64,000 nucleotides of DNA, from contig NZ_JARUMJ010000001.1 of the NCBI RefSeq assembly GCF_036898465.1, positions 2,232,001-2,296,000 on the forward strand, in the 5' to 3' direction. Shown in pieces: positions 29,533 to 40,466 of the stretch (the stretch's first letter is position 1; each line of letters opens with the position of its first letter). The stretch is from Streptomyces sp. B21-105 (GTDB lineage: Bacteria > Actinomycetota > Actinomycetes > Streptomycetales > Streptomycetaceae). The notes beneath the pieces are model-generated. The model did not search any database. It saw only the letters and a program-made list of their open reading frames with translations, and was not told the DNA's origin. The position numbers and the translations under genes are program-made.

Positions 29533-29968
29533 GTACGTACCTCCCAGGTGATCCCTCGGTTCGGCGGGCTCACGAGGTGGGGACTCCCCGTGGCTCGGCC
29601 GGAGAGGAGCGGTGGTCTCCGGCCCGCGCAGACGAACACGAGTGACACGCAGCGTACGCGAGTTCGCGCCGGGGCCACGTGGCGGACCTCTCACCGTTCA
29701 GGGGCAGCCATGTGGCGTACGCCACTCGCGGCAGGTTTCGGCGCAGGACCCTCAGGGATCACCCGCGCCGCTCCCGGTCCGCTTCCGCTCCGTTCCCGAT
29801 GCGATTCCCACCCGTTCCCGATCCGTTTTCCGTCCGTTCCCGATCCGCTTCTGGTCCGTTCCCGATCCGCTTTCCGTCCGTTTCCGCACGGACCCGCGGG
29901 CCGGTTCGTGCGCCGGTCCGTGCGCCCCGGCGGTCCCGGCAGCCGGGAACGCCGTCGATAATCGGGCC
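29533..29968. repeat. Intergenic region with 22-bp tandem repeats
   Basis: Five adjacent 22-bp units at 29768-29789, 29790-29811, 29812-29833, 29834-29855 and 29856-29877, consensus CCGTTCCCGATCCG plus a variable 8-base end, then a partial sixth. The array ends 92 bases before the glycosyltransferase start. The rest of the 436-base gap holds the exporter promoter; nothing else is visible. Confidence 0.85.
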
Positions 29969-31243
29969 GTGACCGATCTTGACGTGCGCGCGAGGCTCCC
30001 CGGCTCCGCGGCCCTGCGCCGGGCGGCCCCCGCCCTCCTCGGGTACGCGGCCGTGCGCGCCCTCGGCCTGGTCGCGCTCGCCCTGTGGAGCGCGGCCCGC
30101 GACAAGAGCGCGTACACCCTGCTCACCGCCCGCTGGGACGCGCTCTGGTACACGAGGGTCGCCGAGCTGGGATACGGCTACGAGGTCCGCCTGCCGAACG
30201 GCGACGTCCACTCCAATCTCGCCTTCTTCCCGCTGCTGCCCTGGCTGGAGCGGTTGCTCCACGCGACGACCCCGCTGTCGTACGCCGGCGCCGGCTTCAC
30301 GGTCTCCGTGCTCGCCTCACTCGCGGCGGCGTGGGGGATCTTCGCGGTCGCCGACCACGTGTACGGGCGGCGGGCCGGGGTCTGCGCGGTGCTGGTGTGG
30401 GCCGTGCTCCCCGTCGGGATCGTGCAGTCGATGGCGTACAGCGAGTCGCTCTTCACCGCGCTGGCCGCCTGGTCGCTGTACGCGGTGCTCACCGGCCGGT
30501 GGGTGACCGCGGGGGTGCTGGCGTCGTTGTCCGGTCTGACCCGTCCGGTGGGACTCGCGGTGGTCGCGGCGGTCTGGGCGGCAGGATCGACGTCCCTCCT
30601 TCGAGACCGCCGGGCCCCGGGTACGCGCCCGTTCGTGCGAACCCGCGGCACAGCGCTCGAGCCCGGCGCGCACAGCCCCGGCCACGCCTCCCGGCCGTCC
30701 GCCGAGACCGCCTCGGGGCGTGGAGCCAACGACCACGTGCCCCGTGTCGAGCCGCGCGCCCTCGGCATGCTGCTCGCGCCCCTCGGCACCGCCGGCTACG
30801 TCCTGTGGGTCGGCCACCGCACCGGTCGCGGGCCCCTCGGCTATCTCGACGTCCAGGCGGGCTGGCGCAACGGCTTCGACGGCGGGTACGCCTTCGCCCG
30901 CTTCGTCGCCGACAAGTTCACGGCGTTCCCCTCGGCCCTGGCCGGCGCCGGACTGATCGTCGGGGTCGCCCTGCTGCTGTGGCTGTACGTCGTCTGCGTG
31001 CGGCAGCGTCAACCGCTACCGCTGCTGGTGTACGGGGGCGCGGTGCTCGCGCTCGCCCTGTGCGCGTCGAGCTACTTCGGCTCGAAGCCACGGCTGCTGC
31101 TGCCCGCGTTCCCGCTGCTGCTGCCGCTCGCGCTGGCCCTGGCCCGGCTGCGGACCACCCGGTCGGCACTGGTGACGGGGTGCCTCGCGGTCGCGTCGGC
31201 CGTGTACGGGGCGTGGTGGCTGAACGGCGCCGGTCCCCCGTAG
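29969..31243 (+). CDS. Membrane glycosyltransferase (PIG-V-like mannosyltransferase family)
   Basis: 424 residues from GTG 29969. It is polytopic with about nine to ten helices. The first external loop reads LLTARWDALWYTRVAELGY, the Trp-Asp motif of GT-C enzymes of the PIG-V type that use lipid-linked mannose. A hydrophilic insert of ~60 residues (RDRRAPGTRPFV to RVEPRALG) splits the helices. The likely role is adding a sugar to a cell-envelope polymer or protein outside the membrane. It is monocistronic, with a 22-bp repeat array upstream. Confidence 0.8.
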   Translation: MTDLDVRARLPGSAALRRAAPALLGYAAVRALGLVALALWSAARDKSAYTLLTARWDALWYTRVAELGYGYEVRLPNGDVHSNLAFFPLLPWLERLLHATTPLSYAGAGFTVSVLASLAAAWGIFAVADHVYGRRAGVCAVLVWAVLPVGIVQSMAYSESLFTALAAWSLYAVLTGRWVTAGVLASLSGLTRPVGLAVVAAVWAAGSTSLLRDRRAPGTRPFVRTRGTALEPGAHSPGHASRPSAETASGRGANDHVPRVEPRALGMLLAPLGTAGYVLWVGHRTGRGPLGYLDVQAGWRNGFDGGYAFARFVADKFTAFPSALAGAGLIVGVALLLWLYVVCVRQRQPLPLLVYGGAVLALALCASSYFGSKPRLLLPAFPLLLPLALALARLRTTRSALVTGCLAVASAVYGAWWLNGAGPP

Positions 31244-31450
31244 CCGCGGACCGGGCTTTTCCGTGCAGCCTTTCATAAATTCCCTAAAGCGATCCCCTGG
31301 AATGATCAAAGGAATTGCTGGACGGAGTGTTCGAGGATTGCGGATTCCTCGGGAATTGTCACCGTTCTGAGAGCAATCCCACATCACATCGTCATCACAA
31401 ACCCGCGGAATCGGCCGGGTCTCGAGCTCACTCGCTGTAACGTCGTTTAG

Positions 31451-32485
31451 GTGCGTACCGAACAAAACCTCACCCGTCTGGACCGGGTGTTCGCCAGGCT
31501 CGACCGTGAGCCGGAACGACCGGCCCACATCGATGTGCCGAAGATGAGCAGGCACAGGATCGCGCTGCTGGTCGCGACCCTGGCCTTCTATCTGGCGATC
31601 GTGTGGCTCGTGGTGGTCACGTCGTGGCTGGTCCGGCTCGACTGGCAGGTCATGTTCTTCCGGCCGTACCAGCAGTGGCCGGAGATCCACGCCTTCCTCG
31701 ACTACTACGTGGTCCTCGGCCAGCGCGGCCCGACCGCCGTCATGGTCGCCGCGTGGCTCGGCTGGAGATCCTGGCGGCAGCACACCCTGCGCCCGCTGCT
31801 CACCCTGGGCGCCTCACTGCTGCTGCTGAACATGACCGTGGGGGCCGCCAAGCTCGGCATGGGCCGGCTCGGACCGCACTACGCGACCACCATCGGCTCG
31901 AACGAGATGGGCATGGGCGGCGATATATTTCCCAGCGGCCACACCGCCAACGCCGTCGTGACCTGGGGAATCCTCGCGTATCTGGCCTCCACGCCGAGGG
32001 CCCGCCGCTGGCTGTCCGCCGCCTCCGCGGTGGTCTCGCTCGGCGTCGGCCTCACCACCGTCTACCTCGGTACGCACTGGCTGAGCGACGTGCTGCTGGG
32101 CTGGACCTCAGGTCTGCTCGTCATGCTGGCGCTGCCGTGGTGCGAGCCCCTGATCGCCCGCGCCGAGGTCGCGATCTTCGCCTGGCGCGACCGTCGGCGC
32201 GAACGCCGCAGCGGCACGCTCCCGGTTCCGGCTGCCCCGGTGGCCGTCCCGGTGTCGGTCGTGACGAACGGCGCGGCGGGCACGGCGGCGTCCTCCCAGG
32301 ACGAGGCCGTCGCGCGCCGCGAGACGTCCACCGCGGCCCGTCCGGCGCGTGCACCGGTCTACCTGGCCCCCGGCCCGCACACCACCCGCTCGGAACGCAC
32401 CCCGGTCACCCCGGTCGGCAGCCGTCGGCCGCCGCACTCCGACCGCGCCCCCGGGGTGCCACAACCTCGACGGCCCGCCCCCTGA
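31451..32485 (+). CDS. PAP2-family membrane phosphatase
   Basis: 344 residues from GTG 31451. Six helices hold the PAP2 motifs: KLGMGRLGPHY (motif 1), FPSGHTAN (motif 2, His) and TTVYLGTHWLSDVLLGW (motif 3, His nucleophile and Asp). The Arg usually two residues after Ser in motif 3 is Thr here. The last ~100 residues are a cytoplasmic Pro/Thr/Arg-rich tail. It probably dephosphorylates an isoprenyl or phosphatidyl phosphate. A 52-bp perfect palindrome follows the gene. Confidence 0.85.
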   Translation: MRTEQNLTRLDRVFARLDREPERPAHIDVPKMSRHRIALLVATLAFYLAIVWLVVVTSWLVRLDWQVMFFRPYQQWPEIHAFLDYYVVLGQRGPTAVMVAAWLGWRSWRQHTLRPLLTLGASLLLLNMTVGAAKLGMGRLGPHYATTIGSNEMGMGGDIFPSGHTANAVVTWGILAYLASTPRARRWLSAASAVVSLGVGLTTVYLGTHWLSDVLLGWTSGLLVMLALPWCEPLIARAEVAIFAWRDRRRERRSGTLPVPAAPVAVPVSVVTNGAAGTAASSQDEAVARRETSTAARPARAPVYLAPGPHTTRSERTPVTPVGSRRPPHSDRAPGVPQPRRPAP

Positions 32486-32559
32486 CCGGGGGCTGACCTG
32501 CACGGATCCGCCTCATGACGGCGGGGCCCGGTACGCACCCCCGGCCCCGCGAAGTCGCC

Positions 32560-32611
32560 CACGGACACAGGCCCCGCTTCCCGACGTCGGGAAGCGGGGC
32601 CTGTGTCCGTG
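32560..32611. terminator. 52-bp perfect palindrome, terminator
   Basis: A continuous inverted repeat from 32560 to 32611 centred on ACGT (arms begin CACGGACACAGG), one of the strongest hairpins in the window, between the PAP2 gene and the convergent I78 gene. It should stop transcription from both sides. Confidence 0.85.
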
Positions 32612-32666
32612 CGGGCCCCGGGGGACCTCCCGCGGGCGGCGGCGCCAGGGCGGCGGGCCGGGCGGC

Positions 32667-32882
32667 TCAGCCCTTCCAGGCGCGGGCCACCCGCCCCTCC
32701 CGCACCTCGAAGTTCAACCGGCCGAAGCGGTACTCCATGGTGATGATCGTCCCTGGGGGCAGCGCGCGCACCGTCGACCACCCCCGTTCGCGCGCGAGGC
32801 GCTCGGCCTGCGCGGCCTCGAGGCCGACGTATCCGTCCGGGCTGTCCTGCGGCTCCGCTGGCGGAGTGGGGTTCGGTGCCAT
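32667..32882 (-). CDS. I78-family peptidase inhibitor-like small protein
   Basis: 71 residues from ATG 32882. GYVGLEAAQAERLARERGWSTVRALPPGTIITMEYRFGRLNFEV resembles the inhibitor I78 fold (potato inhibitor I-like): a helix, then a reactive loop ALPPGTIIT, then strands. There is no signal peptide, so it would act inside the cell or be exported another way. Target protease unknown; the streptogrisin-like enzymes are 8-11 kb away and not obviously linked. Confidence 0.75.
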   Translation of the reverse strand: MAPNPTPPAEPQDSPDGYVGLEAAQAERLARERGWSTVRALPPGTIITMEYRFGRLNFEVREGRVARAWKG

Positions 32883-33270
32883 GCCGCCACGCTAGGCCGC
32901 GCGCCGCGCCCCGGGAACCCCGTACCGGGGGGTGCGGATCACTCCGGTCACCGTTCCGTCACAGGATCACGACACGCGTTTCGGCCTAACCCCGTCACAC
33001 GTACGAGCGATTTCGTATATCTTGTTCATGCATTCGAACGGCATTTCCGCACGGCGTTCGAGGCCTTCGAAAAACCTTGCGAAAAGCTTTCGCCATGCCG
33101 TATCAGAAACGATCGAAACCGGTTCTCTGCGATTACCGGGCGCGCTCTCCAGAACTGACTGCCCGTAGGAAATACACGAGGCCTTCACACATCCTCCCGG
33201 TGCCGTCGGCTGCTCCCCGGGCAGGTGCGGCGGTACCGGCCGAGGGAGTCCGGAGGGGTTCCGGAGGACC
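32883..33270. other. 388-base gap without a visible gene
   Basis: The stretch 32930-33190 is markedly less GC-rich than its surroundings (for example around 32995-33030). I see no gene, RNA or repeat. It contains the promoter of the I78 gene. Confidence 0.35.
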
Positions 33271-34269
33271 TCACGCCGGGTCGCCGGCCGGCGTCCAGGG
33301 CTCGGCGACCCGTGCCAGAGCACCCTCGAGGCGGTCACGGGCGGTCCTGATCGCGTCGATCAGCTCCACCGGTTCCAGCACCTCGAACTCGAGGCCCGCC
33401 ATCATCACGTGGATCACCATCACATCCAGGCTCGCGGCTCCCGTGCGCAGCACGCACGCCTCCTCCCCGTCCGGCTCCAGCGTGCCCGCCGAAGGCGAGA
33501 CGCGTTCGGCGGCCTCGGCCAGGGGCGCCAGCAGCCGGACGGTGGCCCGGATCGCGTACGCGTGTGTGGAGACACCCTCGGAGACGTACCCGGCGAGGTC
33601 CTCGGCGGGCGGCTCGCGCGGATCGAAGCGCGGGCCGTGCGGCGGCCGCGGGGTGAGACGGTCCACCCGGAACGTGCGCCAGTCCGCCCGGTCGAGATCC
33701 CAGGCGACCAGGTACCAGCGGCGCTCGGTGCACACCAGTCGGTGGGGTTCCACGGTCCGGCGGGTCTCACCGCCGTCGTGCCCCCGGTAGTCGAAGCGCA
33801 GCCGCTCCGCGTCCCGGCAGAGATGGGCGAGCTCGGTGAGGAGGGCCGGGTCCACGGCTGAGGACTGCGGGCCGCGCAGCATCGGCACGGTGAAGGCGTT
33901 GAGGGCGCCCACCCGGCGCCGCAACCGGTGCGGCAGCACCTGCTCCAGCTTGGCCAGCGCACGTACCGAGGTCTCGCCGATGCCCTCGATGCCCTGCCCG
34001 GCCGCCGTGCGCAGCCCCACGGCGACGGCGACGGCCTCGTCGTCGTCCAGCAGCAGCGGCGGCAGCTCGGCCCCGACGCCCAGCTGGTAGCCGCCGCCGG
34101 TGCCGGGAGTCGCGTTGACCGGGTAACCCAGCTCGCGCAGCCTTTCCACGTCCCGGCGCACGGTGCGTGCGGTGACGCCGAGCCGGTCGGCGAGCTGGGA
34201 GCCGGACCATTCGCGGTGGGCCTGGAGCAGGGAGAGCAGACGCAGCAGTCGGGCGGAGGTCTCCAGCAT
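33271..34269 (-). CDS. HTH/WYL-domain transcriptional regulator (YafY type)
   Basis: 332 residues from ATG 34269. The N-terminal winged helix is SQLADRLGVTARTVRRDVERLRELGYPVNATPGTGGGYQLG. The WYL domain begins RFDYRGHDGGETRRTVEPHRLV, with the WYL motif as RWYLVAWDLDRADWRTFRVDRL. The C-terminal WCX extension is present. WYL domains sense nucleic acid or nucleotide ligands. No target gene is obvious; the gene is alone. Confidence 0.9.
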   Translation of the reverse strand: MLETSARLLRLLSLLQAHREWSGSQLADRLGVTARTVRRDVERLRELGYPVNATPGTGGGYQLGVGAELPPLLLDDDEAVAVAVGLRTAAGQGIEGIGETSVRALAKLEQVLPHRLRRRVGALNAFTVPMLRGPQSSAVDPALLTELAHLCRDAERLRFDYRGHDGGETRRTVEPHRLVCTERRWYLVAWDLDRADWRTFRVDRLTPRPPHGPRFDPREPPAEDLAGYVSEGVSTHAYAIRATVRLLAPLAEAAERVSPSAGTLEPDGEEACVLRTGAASLDVMVIHVMMAGLEFEVLEPVELIDAIRTARDRLEGALARVAEPWTPAGDPA

Positions 34270-34382
34270 GCGCCCAGTGTGTCGCACGGCGGCCGCGCCG
34301 ACCGCCGCCGCCGGAGAACGGGGAACGGCCCCGTCCCGTCGTCGGACCGGACGGAGCCGCCGTGTCCCGGAGGGGGAGCGGC

Positions 34383-35735
<1,353 letters not shown>

Positions 35736-36518
35736 GTGCCGCGCATGCTCGACCTCAGCGACGAGGTTCGCGCCGAGATCGGCGACGAAGAAGCCGACCG
35801 GCTGCTCGCCGGAGACAACGCCCCGGGCAGTTACGACTGCACGTCCTGCCGTACCCCGGGCGACTCCGACAACGAGCGCACCAGCACCGTCCTGTTCATC
35901 GGGGACGAGACCGCCGTCCTCGCCTTCGCCCACTCCACCTGCCTGCCCTCGCAGGTCGTCCAGGTCACCGAGGAGCAGCTGCAGGGCGCGGTCCGCTCCA
36001 TCAACGGCGACTCGGCCGACCTGGACGTCGGCAAGGTCGTCCCCGAGCAGGCCGTGCTCGGTGTGACGAGCGGACTCGTCCTGATCGCCGGGGAGTTGCA
36101 CCCGGCCCTGGTCGTCGAGCCGACCGCGCCCATCGTGCGGCCCGGCACCACCGGCGCCGGCGACGACTTCCTGCCGCTGCTCATCGAGCAGGGCTTCATG
36201 CCGCTCTCCCAGCTGTCCGAGGCGCCGCCCGTTCAGCACGGCTGGTCCGTGCTGCTGGCCATGGGCCAGCTGCACGCGGTGCTGCAGCCCTCGGCGAACG
36301 GCGGCCAGCCGGTCGCCTGGTGGCAGGCGCACCAGCCGCTGCAGGTGACGGAGGGATGGCGCGCCGCCGCCAACAAGCACCAGCAGGTGCTGATGTTCGC
36401 GGCACCGGTCGGTTCGATCGGCCGTCAGCCCCGCGAGGACCTGCTGCGGGACGCGCTCGACAAGGCCGCCGCGGGCGGGCAGTTGGTCGGGGCGGCCCTG
36501 CCGCTCGCCGGAACCTGA
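35736..36518 (+). CDS. Conserved hypothetical protein (Streptomyces type)
   Basis: 260 residues from GTG 35736 (MPRMLDLSDEVRAEIGDEEAD), with GAGGGAG upstream. CTSCRTPGDSDNERTSTVLF carries a CxxC pair near the start and AHSTCLPSQVV another Cys, perhaps a metal site. The rest is mixed alpha/beta with no signal or helix spanning the membrane, ending in a helical QPREDLLRDALDKAAAGGQL. I do not recognise a functional family. It precedes another hypothetical gene by 216 bases. Confidence 0.75.
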   Translation: MPRMLDLSDEVRAEIGDEEADRLLAGDNAPGSYDCTSCRTPGDSDNERTSTVLFIGDETAVLAFAHSTCLPSQVVQVTEEQLQGAVRSINGDSADLDVGKVVPEQAVLGVTSGLVLIAGELHPALVVEPTAPIVRPGTTGAGDDFLPLLIEQGFMPLSQLSEAPPVQHGWSVLLAMGQLHAVLQPSANGGQPVAWWQAHQPLQVTEGWRAAANKHQQVLMFAAPVGSIGRQPREDLLRDALDKAAAGGQLVGAALPLAGT

Positions 36519-36575
36519 GGTTCTCACCGGGACCTGACGTCTCCAGGGCGCGGGACCCGCACGCGGTCCCGCGCC

Positions 36576-36692
36576 GCACGGACGTCCCCGCACGGACGTC
36601 CCCGCACGCCCTCCGCGCAGGCCGGTCCCCGCACGCACGTCCCGCGCCACGTACGGCGGGCGTGCGGACGTGCATCGGGCGTGCGGACGTGC
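36576..36692. repeat. Mirror-related direct repeats
   Basis: GCACGGACGTCCCC twice in tandem (36576-36603), then GGGCGTGCGGACGTGC twice (36658-36673 and 36677-36692), which is close to the inverse complement of the first family. The pairs could fold as a large cruciform or bind a dimeric protein; they lie just upstream of the gene at 36735. Confidence 0.75.
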
Positions 36693-36734
36693 CGGGCGCA
36701 CGCCCGACGCCACGCCGCCCGGCCGCATCCCTTG

Positions 36735-37184
36735 ATGTCCGACCTCGTTTGGACATACGTGCACACCTACGACGTTCCCCGCCGCCCGCCCTTCCCGTCG
36801 ATCCCCTCCGCGCGACCGGCTCAGGACGCACAGGGCGGCCCATCGGCGACGCCGATCTACGACGCGCTCTACGCCGAGTACGTCAAGACGTTCCGCTCGC
36901 TGCCGGGCGACCGCAGCGGCGAGGACGAGCTGGGGTTCACCGCGTTCGGGAACATCCCGCACCGCACGAGCTCGTACCCGGCGCCCCGCCCGGGAACGTT
37001 CAGCAGCTCGTACAGCGCGTACAGCGCCGGGGCGCAGAGCGCACGGCACGGGACCGGGCAGCAGTCGCAGCAGTCGCAGTCGCAGTGGCAGCGGGTCGGA
37101 CAGATCAGCGGCCAACAGCCGCAGCCCACCGCGATGCACCACATCCCGGCGGCACTGCCGCCCGCCCCCCGCAGGACCTTCTGA
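36735..37184 (+). CDS. Hypothetical protein with TPIYDALYAEY motif
   Basis: 149 residues from ATG 36735 (start uncertain; the frame is open upstream to 36681). TPIYDALYAEYVKTFRSLPG followed by DRSGEDELGFTAFG is a block I recall from several Streptomyces proteins of unknown role. The second half is low complexity, rich in Ser, Gln and Pro, probably disordered. No signal or membrane segment. Function unknown. Confidence 0.65.
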   Translation: MSDLVWTYVHTYDVPRRPPFPSIPSARPAQDAQGGPSATPIYDALYAEYVKTFRSLPGDRSGEDELGFTAFGNIPHRTSSYPAPRPGTFSSSYSAYSAGAQSARHGTGQQSQQSQSQWQRVGQISGQQPQPTAMHHIPAALPPAPRRTF

Positions 37185-37222
37185 CCGTGTCCCGACACGG
37201 CTGACCGGGGCCGGACACGGCC

Positions 37223-37255
37223 GGAGGGCGGCGCCTGTCACAGGCGCCGCCCTCC
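37223..37255. terminator. Strong terminator hairpin
   Basis: Perfect 15-bp arms (37223-37237 and 37241-37255; left arm GGAGGGCGGCGCCTG) with a 3-base loop, 38 bases after the hypothetical gene and before the convergent der gene. Confidence 0.85.
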
Positions 37256-37345
37256 GATGCGCAGAAGCCGCGGAAGCCGCAGCTCCGCGCCACCGCTCCC
37301 ACACTGCTTCTGCCGAACTACCGCTGCCGAACCGCTTCCCCCGAG

Positions 37346-38827
37346 CTACTTCTTCTTCGTGCCGCGCTTCTCGCGCACCCGCACCGAGACGTGGATCGGG
37401 GTGCCCTCGAAGCCGAACTCCTCGCGCAGCCGGCGCTCGATGAAGCGCCGGTATCCCGCCTCGATGAAGCCGGAGGCGAAGAAGACGAACCGCGGCGGCT
37501 TGGTGCCGGCCTGGGTGCCGAAGAGGATGCGCGGCTGCTTGCCGCCCCGCACGGGGTGCGGGTGCGCGGCGACCAGCTCGCCGAGGAAGGCGTTCAGGCG
37601 GCCGGTCGGAACGCGGGTCTCCCAGCCGGCCAGCGCGGTCTCGATCGCCGGGACCAGCTTCTCCATGTGGCGGCCGGTGCGCGCCGAGACGTTCACCCGG
37701 GGCGCCCACGCCACCTGGGCCAACTCGGTCTCGATCTCCCGCTCCAGGTAGTAGCGGCGCTCCTCGTCGAGGGTGTCCCACTTGTTGTAGGCGATGACGA
37801 GGGCGCGGCCCGCGTCCACGGCCATGGTGACGATGCGCTGGTCCTGGACCGAGATCGACTCGGAGGCGTCGATCAGGATGACCGCCACCTCGGCCTTCTC
37901 GACGGCGGCGGCGGTGCGCAGCGAGGCGTAGTAGTCGGCGCCCTGCTGAAGGTGCACGCGCTTGCGGATGCCCGCCGTGTCGACGAACTTCCAGGTGACA
38001 CCGCCGAGTTCGATCAGCTCGTCCACCGGGTCGCGGGTGGTGCCCGCGATCTCGTTGACGACGACTCGCTCCTCGTTCGCCACCTTGTTCAGCAGCGAGG
38101 ACTTGCCGACGTTCGGGCGGCCGATGAGCGCGATCCGGCGAGGGCCGCCGACCGCGGTGCCGAAGGTCTGCGCGGGGGCCTCCGGCAGGGCCTCCAGGAC
38201 GGCGTCCAGCATGTCGCCGGTGCCGCGGCCGTGCAGCGCGGAGATCGGGTGCGGCTCGCCGAGGCCCAGGGACCACAGGTAGGCCGCGTCAGCCTCGGCG
38301 CTCGGGCCGTCGACCTTGTTGGCGGCCAGGACCACGGGCTTGCCGGCCTTGCGCAGCAGCCGTACGACCGCCTCGTCGGTGTCGGTGGCGCCGACCTTGG
38401 CGTCCACGACGAAGACGACGGCGTCGGCGGCCTCGATCGCGTACTCGGCCTGCGCGGCCACGGAGGCGTCGATGCCCAGGACGTCCTGCTCCCAGCCGCC
38501 GGTGTCGACGAGCTTGAAGCGGCGGCCCGACCACTCGGCCTCGTAGGTGACGCGGTCGCGGGTGACGCCCGGCTTGTCCTCGACGACGGCCTCACGGCGG
38601 CCGATGATCCGGTTCACCAGGGTCGACTTGCCGACATTGGGGCGGCCGACGACGGCGAGCACGGGCAGCGGCCCGTGACCGGCCTCCTCGATGGCCCCCT
38701 CGACGTCCTCGATGTCGAAGCCCTCGACGGCGGCGAGCTCCATGAACTCCGCGTACTCGGCGTCACCGAGCGCCCCGTGATCGTGCTCGAAGGCGTCCGA
38801 GCCGTCGGGCTGGCTGTGGTCGTTCAT
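37346..38827 (-). CDS. der: Ribosome assembly GTPase Der (EngA)
   Basis: 493 residues from ATG 38827. Two GTPase domains in tandem, unique to Der: [14 protein letters not shown] ... VDTGGWEQ ... NKVDG, and [14 protein letters not shown] ... VDTAGIRKR ... YNKWD. The C-terminal KH-like domain is [28 protein letters not shown]. The first ~55 residues are an acidic extension common in actinobacterial Der. It is essential for 50S subunit maturation. It ends a minus-strand operon after plsC-like, cmk, tyrA and aroH. Confidence 0.97.
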   Translation of the reverse strand: MNDHSQPDGSDAFEHDHGALGDAEYAEFMELAAVEGFDIEDVEGAIEEAGHGPLPVLAVVGRPNVGKSTLVNRIIGRREAVVEDKPGVTRDRVTYEAEWSGRRFKLVDTGGWEQDVLGIDASVAAQAEYAIEAADAVVFVVDAKVGATDTDEAVVRLLRKAGKPVVLAANKVDGPSAEADAAYLWSLGLGEPHPISALHGRGTGDMLDAVLEALPEAPAQTFGTAVGGPRRIALIGRPNVGKSSLLNKVANEERVVVNEIAGTTRDPVDELIELGGVTWKFVDTAGIRKRVHLQQGADYYASLRTAAAVEKAEVAVILIDASESISVQDQRIVTMAVDAGRALVIAYNKWDTLDEERRYYLEREIETELAQVAWAPRVNVSARTGRHMEKLVPAIETALAGWETRVPTGRLNAFLGELVAAHPHPVRGGKQPRILFGTQAGTKPPRFVFFASGFIEAGYRRFIERRLREEFGFEGTPIHVSVRVREKRGTKKK

Positions 38828-38915
38828 GAAGTCCGTACCTCGTCGTTCCATCGTGGTGATCGGTGGAGCGCCCCGTTCGTCCGGGTTGATCCACTACTCG
38901 GTCATTCAGTGTCGC

Positions 38916-39569
38916 TCAGCGCCCGGTCAGGCGCCTGGCGTTTTCCAGGTGGGCGGCCAGCTGCTTCTGGATGCGTTCGGTCGCCTCGTCCAGTGCCTTG
39001 CGGGTCCGGCGGCCGCTGCCGTCACCCGCGTCGAACGGGTCTCCGAAGACGACGTCGACGCGGGAGCGCAGCGGGGGCAGCGCTTTGATCAACCGTCCGC
39101 GGCGCTCCGTGCTTCCCAGCACGGCGACGGGCACGATCGGCGCTCCGCCGCGCACCGCGAAGTAGGCGAGCCCGGCGCGCAGGGCGGCGAAGTCGCCCTC
39201 GCCCCGGGTGCCCTCCGGGAAGATCCCGAGGACGCCGCCGTTGCCGAGCACGCCCAGCGCACGGGTGATGGCCGTACGGTCGGTGGTGTCCCGGTCGACC
39301 TTGAGCTGGCCGATGCCGGTCAGGAAGGGGTCCAGCGGGCCGATGAACGCCTCCTTCTTGATCAGGAAGTGCGTGGGCCGCGGGGCCACGCCCATCACCA
39401 TCGGTCCGTCGATGTTGTGGGAGTGGTTGATCGCGAAGATCAGCGGGCCGCTCGCCGGCACCTTCCAGGATCCCAGCACGCGCGGCTTCCACAGCCCGTA
39501 CATCAGGCCGACGCCGATGCGCCGACCGACCTCGGCGCCCTTCTCGGAGGGCACGGACGGCTGAGTCAC
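38916..39569 (-). CDS. Lysophospholipid acyltransferase (PlsC family)
   Basis: 217 residues from GTG 39569, which overlaps the cmk stop (GTGA). Motif I is NHSHNIDG (the HX4D form, His and Asp), motif III FPEGTRGEG. It acylates 1-acylglycerol-3-phosphate to make phosphatidic acid at the membrane. Coupling to cmk and der is the arrangement known for Streptomyces. Whether it is the main PlsC of the cell cannot be told, as Streptomyces have several. Confidence 0.9.
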   Translation of the reverse strand: MTQPSVPSEKGAEVGRRIGVGLMYGLWKPRVLGSWKVPASGPLIFAINHSHNIDGPMVMGVAPRPTHFLIKKEAFIGPLDPFLTGIGQLKVDRDTTDRTAITRALGVLGNGGVLGIFPEGTRGEGDFAALRAGLAYFAVRGGAPIVPVAVLGSTERRGRLIKALPPLRSRVDVVFGDPFDAGDGSGRRTRKALDEATERIQKQLAAHLENARRLTGR

Positions 39570-40252
39570 TTCGCGGCCCGGCTCTCCTCGACGAGGCTCA
39601 CCACGCGCTCGATGACCTGGGGGAGCGTCAGTTCGGTGGTGTCCACCTCGACGGCGTCGCCGGCCTTGGCGAGCGGGGAGGTCCTGCGGGAGGAGTCGGC
39701 CGCGTCCCGCCTGATCAGCGCCTCACGGGTGCTGTGCAGGTCCGCGCCCTTCAGCTCGCGGCTGCGGCGGGCCGCGCGGGCCTCCGGGGAGGCGGTGAGG
39801 AAGACCTTCAGGTCGGCGTCGGGCAGCACGGTGGTGCCGATGTCGCGACCCTCGACGACGATGCCCTGCTCGGCGGCGGCCGCCAGCGAGCGCTGCAGTT
39901 CGGTGATCCGCGACCGCACCTCCGGCACGGCGCTCACCGCGCTGACCTTGGAGGTGACCTCCTGGGTGCGGATCGGTCCGGCGACGTCGACGCCGTCGAC
40001 CGTGATGGTCGGGGCGGCCGGGTCGGTGCCGGAGAGGATCTCGGGCTTTCCGGCGACGGCCGCGATCGCCGTGGGGTCCTCGATGTCGATCCCGTTGGTC
40101 ACCATCCACCACGTGATCGCCCGGTACTGGGCGCCGGTGTCCAGGTAGCTCAGCCCGAGCCGGGCGGCCACGGCCTTGGACGTGCTCGACTTGCCCGTGC
40201 CGGAGGGGCCGTCTATGGCGACAATCACGGGCTGGGCGGCGCCGTTTTCCAC
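39566..40252 (-). CDS. cmk: Cytidylate kinase
   Basis: 228 residues from GTG 40252, AGGAAGG upstream. P-loop GPSGTGKSSTSKAVA, then YLDTGAQYRA (CMP-binding), EGRDIGTTVLPDADLKVFLTA and SRELKGADLHSTREALIRRDAADSSR (lid). It phosphorylates CMP and dCMP. Length fits the ~225-residue family. Its stop overlaps the plsC-like gene, giving translational coupling. Confidence 0.97.
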   Translation of the reverse strand: MENGAAQPVIVAIDGPSGTGKSSTSKAVAARLGLSYLDTGAQYRAITWWMVTNGIDIEDPTAIAAVAGKPEILSGTDPAAPTITVDGVDVAGPIRTQEVTSKVSAVSAVPEVRSRITELQRSLAAAAEQGIVVEGRDIGTTVLPDADLKVFLTASPEARAARRSRELKGADLHSTREALIRRDAADSSRRTSPLAKAGDAVEVDTTELTLPQVIERVVSLVEESRAAK

Positions 40253-40466
40253 GGGGGGACACCTTCCTGGTGCGAGGCGGTGGAGGTACGGGGCGCGACT
40301 GTGCCCCGTACCAGGTTACCGGCCGCGGGTCACTCGTCCGGCCGCGCCTTCTCCACCCGGCCCGACACCCCCCTGCCCGACGCCACCGGCCGCGCCCGCG
40401 CCTCACGCCACCGGCCCGCAGCACTCGGCCGCACGGGGTCCGGCGGTCACCGACGGGGTCCGTCGG

